Below, one piece after another: positions 57,623-64,000 of a stretch of 64,000 nucleotides of DNA. The position numbers were made by a program, and so were the translations under genes. The first letter of the stretch is position 1; each line of letters starts with the position of its first letter. The notes below the pieces were generated by a model. The model had not been told where the DNA came from. It ran no database searches and worked only from the letters and a program-made list of their open reading frames with translations. Source of the DNA: a virus; the IMG/VR virus record IMGVR_UViG_3300045996_004119, positions 62,001-126,000 of that record. One strand, given 5' to 3'.

Positions 57623-58137
57623 CGCGCGCCTCCGGCCTTGAGCGCGCGGAGCGGGGCGGCGAGCGGCAGATCCGTCGAGTCCTCCCAGCGGTGCTGGTCG
57701 CAGTGGACCAGCCGATCGCCGACGCTCCACACCTCGGTGGTCGCCGGCTCGGTGCAGTCCTTGGCCGTCCACGCCTCGCACTTCGGCAGCGCGTCCACGA
57801 GCTCGTCCATCTGCCGCTCTGCCGCCGCCAGCCTCTCCCGCAGTTCGTCCCGCTCCCGCTCTGCCTGCTCCAGCGCGTCGAGCAGCGCGAGCACGGCGGA
57901 CGGGCGCGACTCCAGGGCGTGCTGCACGTAGGCGCCGCGCTCGCGGGATGCCACGATGACCTCGCCGCCACGGGCGTCCTCGATCCACGGGTCGGGCCAG
58001 CCGCCGCCGCGCAGGACCAGCGGCTCCTCGGCCACGCGGGCAGCAGCCTCTGCCGCCTCTCGCATCCGGCGGCGCTGCTCGGCGTCCATGGGAGAAGGAT
58101 CCTGCTGGTCGGCGGAAGAAGTCTTCTGGTCGCTCAT
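57619..58137 (-). CDS. Coiled-coil protein with a Cys/His end
   Basis: 172 residues. A central coiled coil (LLDALEQAERERDELRERLA, about 83-115), then CEAWTAKDCTEPATTEV and HCDQH, a likely zinc site. Similar segments are common in phage and actinobacterial small proteins. Function unknown. Confidence 0.6.
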   Translation of the reverse strand: MSDQKTSSADQQDPSPMDAEQRRRMREAAEAAARVAEEPLVLRGGGWPDPWIEDARGGEVIVASRERGAYVQHALESRPSAVLALLDALEQAERERDELRERLAAAERQMDELVDALPKCEAWTAKDCTEPATTEVWSVGDRLVHCDQHRWEDSTDLPLAAPLRALKAGGAR

Positions 58138-58964
58138 CGGCTCGACATCTCCTCGAACTCACGGAACGCGCGCTGCACCTCCGGACCGTACTCGCCGCGG
58201 CGCACGGCGTTTTGCACGACGCGCTGAATGTCGGAAAACTGGCGCTGGTCGGAGCATCGACTAGCCAGCGACGCGTCCCACGCAGCCTTCCAGGCTCGCA
58301 ATCGCCGCTCGCGCTCAGTGGCCCACGCTTCATGCGAGACGAGCATTTGGCGCCATGGTTGCCCTAGACGCAGGACGGCGACATCCGGATCGTTCTCGCG
58401 GAACGGCAAGTGCTGACGCCACCTTGCGTACTCTCCGCATGCCCTGCATGCGTACGAGCCCTCCAGGGTCAGAAAGAATCCCTTGCCGCACGCGACACAG
58501 AGCCAGCACTGAGCCTCGCTGCCTTCTACGTCATGTCGGAACGCGCCTACTAACCCGGTAGGATCCTCGCGGCAACCGTCGTCGCCGTCCCATAAGACCG
58601 CGGCGCTATCCGGCCGCAACAGCAAAAAATCGGCGTTCTTCCACTGAGGTCTCGGCGGTGCGCCTGCCGAGCGAGGCCCGTGAGCCTCGGACCCACCGAA
58701 GTAAAGCCGCTCACAGAAGCGCTGGATCTGCCGGCGGCCCTTCTCGCTGTCGTACCCGCGGCACTCGATCCAGAGGCACAGGTCATCCACCCAGAAGTCC
58801 GGCAGGTAGCTGACCCCGCCGCGCAGCTCGAACCTGCGCGGCTCGTACACCCATCCAAGACCGAGCGCGTCCAGCATCTTGGCACACTCCGCCTCCAGCC
58901 GACTCCGGAAGACGGTGCCGCGGTAGATGCTCGGCTGCACGGTGTAAATGCGGTCGTCGCTCAC
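58134..58964 (-). CDS. PDDEXK-type nuclease with C-terminal zinc ribbon
   Basis: 276 residues from a GTG (GTGA overlap with the HNH gene). RSRLEAECAKMLDALGLGWV, YEPRRFEL, then YLPDFWVDD (Asp56) and LWIECRG (Glu67, Arg69) form the PD-(D/E)xK core, with Arg in place of the usual Lys. The second half has CWLCVACGKG and CRACGEY, a four-Cys zinc ribbon. Likely a DNA-end or branched-DNA nuclease, or a Vsr-like or restriction-type enzyme. Confidence 0.75.
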   Translation of the reverse strand: MSDDRIYTVQPSIYRGTVFRSRLEAECAKMLDALGLGWVYEPRRFELRGGVSYLPDFWVDDLCLWIECRGYDSEKGRRQIQRFCERLYFGGSEAHGPRSAGAPPRPQWKNADFLLLRPDSAAVLWDGDDGCREDPTGLVGAFRHDVEGSEAQCWLCVACGKGFFLTLEGSYACRACGEYARWRQHLPFRENDPDVAVLRLGQPWRQMLVSHEAWATERERRLRAWKAAWDASLASRCSDQRQFSDIQRVVQNAVRRGEYGPEVQRAFREFEEMSSR

Positions 58965-59854
58965 GCCAGTGCCTCCGTGCGCGCATCTGCTACCGGCGAA
59001 CGGATCGCTGCGGTGTAGCCTCCGCGGTCCGTCCGCATGACTCGTCCCGCCGTGGCCAGTTTCGCGATTGCGGTTTTGATAGACCTCAGCGGCCAACGTC
59101 GGCCGAGCGCCTCGAAGACATCCCGCGCTCTCGTGACGCCGGAGCCGTTCGCGTCGACAACGCCGGCGATGGCGTCGATGAGTCTGGGTTCGGGCGAGCG
59201 CTGCCGCTCCGGGCGGCTCCGCCTCGACGCCCTGGCGACCTCGCCAGCCTTGCGCTGATGCTCACCGTTCGATTTGTACCTCCCACGCCCGATGCGAAAC
59301 AGCGGCCTCTGGACGTGCTTCCACGACCTGCCGCGGAGGATGTTGCCGACCTCCGTTTGCGAGATCCCGAACTCGGACGCCAACTGCTTCTGGGTTGCGC
59401 CGTCAGCGTACCGCTCCGAGATGCGCAGCACGTCCGCGTCGGTCAGCTTCGCTTGCCCGCTGCGCTCACCGATTGCACGGTTGCGAGGCGGCACCACCCT
59501 ATGCCGACCCTTCGCGTCGCGGTCCGCGCTGTTTTCCTGCGCCGTCCCTAGGAATATGTGGTCCGGGTTCACGCATGGCGGGTTGTCGCACTTGTGACAA
59601 GCCATGAGCCCGACCGGTATAGGGCCTTTTGTGAGTTCGTAGGAGAGCCGGTGCGCCCGGAGCGAAGTCCGCTTTCCATCTACGTCGACGCTGATCGCGC
59701 CGTAGCCTGCCGCATCCTTTGATGCGCACCAGAGCCAGCAGTCGCTCAACTTCCAAACGTGCGCCCAGAATCGACAGGCCAGCCCGCAGTATCGGTGCGT
59801 AGCGGTGCGCGTCGCAAAAAGCTTACCGCACGTCTTGCAGTGACGATCTCCCAT
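58961..59854 (-). CDS. HNH homing endonuclease with DNA-binding repeats
   Basis: 297 residues. A Cys-rich start (HCKTCGKLF, HRYCGLACRFW), then the HNH_3 domain: RAHRLSYELTKGPIPVG (His68), MACHKCDNPPCVNPDHIFLG (His87, Asn96, His99). Then KLTDADVLRISERYADGATQ and QLASEFGISQTEVGNILRG (HTH used for site binding) and a winged-helix-like C-terminus. Its GC is below that of its neighbours and it fits exactly between two coupled genes, as expected for a free-standing homing gene. Confidence 0.88.
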   Translation of the reverse strand: MGDRHCKTCGKLFATRTATHRYCGLACRFWAHVWKLSDCWLWCASKDAAGYGAISVDVDGKRTSLRAHRLSYELTKGPIPVGLMACHKCDNPPCVNPDHIFLGTAQENSADRDAKGRHRVVPPRNRAIGERSGQAKLTDADVLRISERYADGATQKQLASEFGISQTEVGNILRGRSWKHVQRPLFRIGRGRYKSNGEHQRKAGEVARASRRSRPERQRSPEPRLIDAIAGVVDANGSGVTRARDVFEALGRRWPLRSIKTAIAKLATAGRVMRTDRGGYTAAIRSPVADARTEALA

Positions 59855-60732
59855 TCAGAGCTCTCCTCCGTCTACCGCACCAAGCGCCGGCAAAATCTCG
59901 GCGCGGAGCATCGTCCGGTGACAACGAGATGAGTCCGAACAGTAGCATACTAAGACCCTTAAACAACTCCTCAGCAGCCGCCTCCACGCCTCTGGGCACG
60001 GCCGCACGCCGCGCTCCCAGGCTTCCTCGGCGAGCGCCCGCGCTTCGGGAGGCTGCCGAGCCCAGGCAGGCGTGCCGCGCGCGAGGCCGTAGCTGACGCG
60101 GGCCTCGGCCTTGTAGCGGGGCGCGTACCAGGACCACATCTCCGCATCGATCTGCTCAGCCTCCTCCGCCAGCGCTGCCGCACGCCGCTCCCGCGCCTCC
60201 ACGTCGCCCCGGGTCTCGCCGAGGTCGAGCTGGCGCCCGCGGAGCTCCGCAGCGGCCTCCCGGAGCTTCTCGGCCCGCCCGCGCGCGGCGAGCGCCCGGT
60301 CGAGCAGTCCCTCGCTCGGCGCGAACGGGAAGCCGGCCGGGTCGCAGCCCTCGCCACGGCGGGTGATCTGGAGCGTGCCCGGCCCGGAGTAGCTCACCCG
60401 CGCCGAGAAGACGAGTAGCCGCTCCGCGCCCGGGTCGGGGTGGTGGACGGTGCAGTCGTCGCCCTCCACGAGCCGCGCGAGCCGGTCGACGTCGAGCCCG
60501 GGGCCCTCGTCCGCCCATGGGAAGAGCTCCAGCCGGTCCGCGCCATCAGCGAGCCGCGCGTGCTCTACGTGCTCCACAGCAAGCCCTCGCTGCCGCGCCG
60601 CGATCCCCGCCACGGCCGCCGCGTCGCCCTCCTGCTGGAGGACCAGGGTGGCGCCGTCGGGGAGCTCGCGGACCCGGCTCCACACCTGGGCCAGGGCGCG
60701 GTGAGCGCGGGCGCCGATGATGGCGACGCGGG

Positions 60733-60757
<25 letters not shown>
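59855..60757 (-). CDS. SLOG (DprA/DUF2493-like) plus DUF488-like fusion protein
   Basis: 300 residues. [20 protein letters not shown] and the following [10 protein letters not shown] strand resemble a SLOG-type Rossmann domain. The remainder looks like DUF488-type proteins: [26 protein letters not shown], long helices, then [19 protein letters not shown] with [19 protein letters not shown] proteins bind nucleotide signals in several immune systems. A signalling or modification role is an inference. Confidence 0.65.
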
Positions 60758-61484
<727 letters not shown>

Positions 61485-61488
<4 letters not shown>

Positions 61489-62414
61489 CGGCTCGCGCTC
61501 TCCCACGGCGACACCGCGTCGTTGGCGGCGGGCCGCATCACGACTGTCTTCGCCCGCCGCCTCGGTGCGGCGACAACGCCGGACGCCGGCGCTGGTTCTG
61601 CGGTGGGCGCCCGCCGGGCAGCAGGGCGCCTCGGGCGCATCGGCCCGGCCGGCAGGTCGCCTCCCCACAGCACCGCGTCGTCCTGCGCCAGCACCCGGCG
61701 GAGCGCCCGTTCGAGCTTCGGCATGGCGCTCTCCAGTACCTGCTGGGCGCGCTGCTTGGTGAAGCCGAACGACTTGCCGATCGCTTCGTAGCACTCCGGC
61801 TCCTCTGCGAGGAGGTGGCGCTCGACGATGTCGCGCTCCTGTGGGTTGAGCCAGGTGAGCGCGCGCTCGACGAGTTCCTTGCTGCGCGCCTTGGATTCGT
61901 CGTCCGCCAGCAACGCCTCCGGGCTCAGCGCCTCGCTCACCGAGAGGTCGCCCCGGGTGGAGCCGTCTCTCCCGACCGGCACATCAAGGCTCGGCGTGCG
62001 CAGCAGACGAATCGCCTCCGCGCGGTCGTCGTCCAGCGTCTCCCCTGCTCGCGCCGCCTGATACATGGCGTCATGCAGATGCTGCGGGAGGCGGATCGTG
62101 GGCCCTTCCACCTGGAGCGCATTGATCGCCTCGTTCCTCGCCCAGTGGAGTGCGTACGTGGTGAGCCGCGCGCCCTCCGAAGGGTCGAACCGCAGGATGC
62201 CGCGGAAGAAGCCTAGCCGGGCAGCCTGCATGATGTCCTCCGTGCGGACGCCCTTGTTGAGGTAGCGGCGCACGAACTTGTAGATCATCGGCTCGTTCGC
62301 CGTGACCAGGACGCCGCCGGCCGCCTTGTCGCCAGCCTGGCACCGGCGAGCAAGCTCGATCTCGAGCTCTGGCGTGATGTCTCGGTAGCTGAGCCGTCGG
62401 CCGGTTGGGAGCAT
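61485..62414 (-). CDS. Phage-encoded RNA polymerase sigma factor (sigma-70 family)
   Basis: 309 residues. Region 2: [40 protein letters not shown] and [18 protein letters not shown] (core binding and -10 reading). Region 4: [19 protein letters not shown] and [20 protein letters not shown]. Size and layout resemble RpoH/group-3 factors. A basic Pro-rich tail (~250-309) is extra. It could switch host polymerase to phage genes. The gap upstream (62415-62467) has a weak TTGCGC / CACAAT promoter on the reverse strand. Confidence 0.88.
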
Positions 62415-62467
62415 TGGTGTCTATTGTGATGCCGTTTCGGAGATGCGCAATCTGTCGTCGGGCCCGC

Positions 62468-62848
62468 CTACTCCTCCGGCCACGCGCCGCTGCGGTCGAC
62501 GGCCTCATAAAGGTCCGGCCACTCAGGCGCTTTGCTGCGCACACGGCCAGCGGTCACCAGTTCATCCAGCGCCGCTCGGACATCCGTCTCATTGGCGCTG
62601 AGGTCCTTCGCGATGCGCGTCGGAGTCATGTAGCAGAGCCGTGCGAGGAACAGACGGACGCTCTCGACGAGCGGGAGAGCCCGCTCCTCTGCGGCCCGCA
62701 TCTTCGCCGTAGCGGCCGCGGCGATGAGCGCGTAGCCCACCGCCTCAGCCTCCTCGGTCGGCATGATGTAGTTGACGCCTCCGCGGAGAAGCTCCACGCG
62801 CCACCCATCGAATCCGGGCATGGCCCGCACGTCGGAACGGCCGCCCAT
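62468..62848 (-). CDS. Small winged-helix-type DNA-binding protein
   Basis: 126 residues; GGAGG before the ATG and TGATG overlap upstream. MTPTRIAKDLSANETDVRAA then LDELVTAGRVRSK is a winged-helix pattern (MarR/GntR-like). It may regulate early genes; the specific family is unclear. Confidence 0.6.
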   Translation of the reverse strand: MGGRSDVRAMPGFDGWRVELLRGGVNYIMPTEEAEAVGYALIAAAATAKMRAAEERALPLVESVRLFLARLCYMTPTRIAKDLSANETDVRAALDELVTAGRVRSKAPEWPDLYEAVDRSGAWPEE

Positions 62849-63189
62849 CACCCCGCCTCCAGCGTGCTCGCCGGCACCGGCCCGAACTCCGCCGCCAGCC
62901 GCGCGCCGAGGTCGTACCAGGGCATGGGCAGGTCGTAGACCTCGGCGGTGACGCTGTCGCCGTCCCAGCCTCGCTCGATGGCTTCGTACTCGGGCGGCTC
63001 GACGCCGAGGTCCGGCTGCTCTCGACCACCGGTGAGGTCGCGCGCGCCCCACGCGCAGCAGCCGACGGCGACGCCAGCCATCGGCACCGTGTACGCGCCC
63101 CGCACCAGCACGAGCCCCTGCTCCCGCGCCTCCACGCACGCTGCCCGCAGCGCTGCCTCCGTCGCCTCGATCCGCTCTTGCTCGGTCAT
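62848..63189 (-). CDS. Hypothetical protein
   Basis: 113 residues; ATGA overlap with the gene upstream. EATEAALRAACVEAREQGLV helix, VLVRGAYTVPMAGVAVGCCA strands, and an acidic end. Similar small proteins occur in other phages of high-GC hosts, but I cannot name a family. Confidence 0.55.
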   Translation of the reverse strand: MTEQERIEATEAALRAACVEAREQGLVLVRGAYTVPMAGVAVGCCAWGARDLTGGREQPDLGVEPPEYEAIERGWDGDSVTAEVYDLPMPWYDLGARLAAEFGPVPASTLEAG

Positions 63190-63548
63190 GACATCTCCTC
63201 CATCGCGATCTTGTCCAGCAGCTCGTCCAGGATCGCGCACGGCCCGACGTGCCGCTGGCCCAGCGACAGGCCCCAGAGCCCGTCGACCTCGCTGTGGACC
63301 AGCGCGTCGCCCTGGGCGGCCTGCCTCGCGGTCTCCTTCTCTGCGCACTCGTCGTCGCAGACCGGGCGCCCGGCGACGTCCTGCCAGGCGATGGGACGGT
63401 GGCGGTGGACGAAGCCGGGGTGATAGCCGCAGAAACAGCACCGGTCCGGATCGCGCCGCCGCGGCGGTGGGTCGTGCTCGTCTTGGCACGTCGCGCACTC
63501 GTAGATGCTGCACCCGCCGTGTGGGCAGTAAGGCGTCATCCCGATCAT
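63186..63548 (-). CDS. Cys-rich zinc-binding-type protein
   Basis: 120 residues; ATGA overlaps on both sides. YCPHGGCSIYECATC, DRCCFCGYHPGFVHRH and VCDDECAEKE provide several zinc-ligand sets. Likely a small multi-knuckle protein; function unknown. Confidence 0.6.
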   Translation of the reverse strand: MIGMTPYCPHGGCSIYECATCQDEHDPPPRRRDPDRCCFCGYHPGFVHRHRPIAWQDVAGRPVCDDECAEKETARQAAQGDALVHSEVDGLWGLSLGQRHVGPCAILDELLDKIAMEEMS

Positions 63549-63979
63549 CCCAACGCCTCCAGCACGCGCGCCCGCTCCACGGCAAATTCACCGGGCATCC
63601 CCCGCTGCGCGAATGGCCGCCGGAACGGCCAGCAGCGCTCGATGACCATCGCCTTCCGCCCGGGCGCCCAGAACCAGGCCCGCGGCTCGTCTTCGGGCAC
63701 CAGCGGTCTGCTCTCGCCGATCGTCACCAGCGCGATCGCGTGCCCGTAGACGCGGAGGTCATGCAGCGCCCAGTCGGGCACCCGGGGGAGAAGCCGATCC
63801 ATCCAGTCCTGGTCGGCCTGGAGCCCCGCGCAGACGACTAGCGGCCCCGGCGCGATGCGGTATTCGCGGGTCTCCAGGTCCTTGAGCCCGACGCGCCCGC
63901 CCTCGGGGACAGCGGCAACGAGCCCCGCCCACGGCTGCCGCAGGGTGCGGGCGCGGACGAGCTCGGGGAGCTCCGGCAT
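63545..63979 (-). CDS. ASCH/PUA-like domain protein
   Basis: 144 residues. RTLRQPWAGLVAAVPEGG, KDLETREYRIA and the VVCAGLQADQDW region match the ASCH domain (PUA-like, RNA-binding fold). Such proteins can cleave modified nucleosides or bind RNA. First gene of the leftward run as far as visible; the start is the only ATG, and the 21 nt beyond it reach the window edge. Confidence 0.7.
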   Translation of the reverse strand: MPELPELVRARTLRQPWAGLVAAVPEGGRVGLKDLETREYRIAPGPLVVCAGLQADQDWMDRLLPRVPDWALHDLRVYGHAIALVTIGESRPLVPEDEPRAWFWAPGRKAMVIERCWPFRRPFAQRGMPGEFAVERARVLEALG

Positions 63980-64000
63980 CTCAGCGGGCCCGGCGTGCAG

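Overview
The window is about 64 kb of very GC-rich DNA, almost all of it tightly packed genes that meet at ATGA, GTGA or TGATG overlaps. It reads as a large piece of a temperate or prophage-like, Mu-type contractile-tailed phage (myovirus). The host is probably a myxobacterium of the Polyangium/Sorangium kind. The host guess rests on the base composition, on the Gly/Ala/Ser/Thr-rich Cys-containing secreted proteins at 20.1-20.7 kb and 25.4-25.9 kb, and on a copper-monooxygenase-like lipoprotein at 37.7 kb. The window starts inside the portal gene, so terminase lies to the left. No integrase, transposase, DNA polymerase or primase is recognisable.

1-19.5 kb is the head and tail block in Mu-like order: portal, MuF minor head protein, I-type protease with nested scaffold, major capsid, decoration and connector proteins, gpG-like completion protein, sheath, tube, tail chaperone with a textbook -1 frameshift site, tape measure, hub-spike, gp46/gp47/gp48-like baseplate. 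19.4-33.6 kb holds fibre and appendage proteins, two reverse-strand membrane/secreted cargo genes, a GIY-YIG-like protein, a lysis region (holin candidate, lipoproteins, three-domain endolysin), a reverse-strand operon with a Fis-type regulator, and a second fibre block closed by a strong terminator at 33.67 kb.

33.7-48.5 kb is accessory and early-type DNA: a lower-GC lipoprotein, small genes reading left from operator-controlled promoters (34.7-37.5 kb), the copper-monooxygenase-like lipoprotein, and a rightward operon (39.6-48.5 kb) with a DUF262 protein, a J-domain protein, an XRE regulator, a free-standing HD domain related to CCA-adding enzymes, and several strongly structured non-coding stretches. 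48.5-54.2 kb reads left and is dominated by a 1,300-residue adenine-methyltransferase/SNF2-helicase fusion resembling DarB-type anti-restriction proteins. A divergent control region with two perfect palindromes (54.19-54.32 kb) separates it from rightward Cys-rich and XRE genes.

55.9-64 kb reads left: 5'-3' exonuclease, PDDEXK nuclease, HNH endonuclease, a SLOG/DUF488-like protein, a sigma-region-4-like protein, a complete phage sigma-70-family factor, a winged-helix protein and an ASCH-domain protein. The most unusual regulatory signal is a repeated operator, TAGACCA-N-TGGTCTA and degenerate copies, found at five places between 35.9 and 44.2 kb. In two of them it sits between good -35 and -10 boxes, and a sixth promoter at 29.25 kb has the same layout with a different palindrome. 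This implies a repressor network inside the element.
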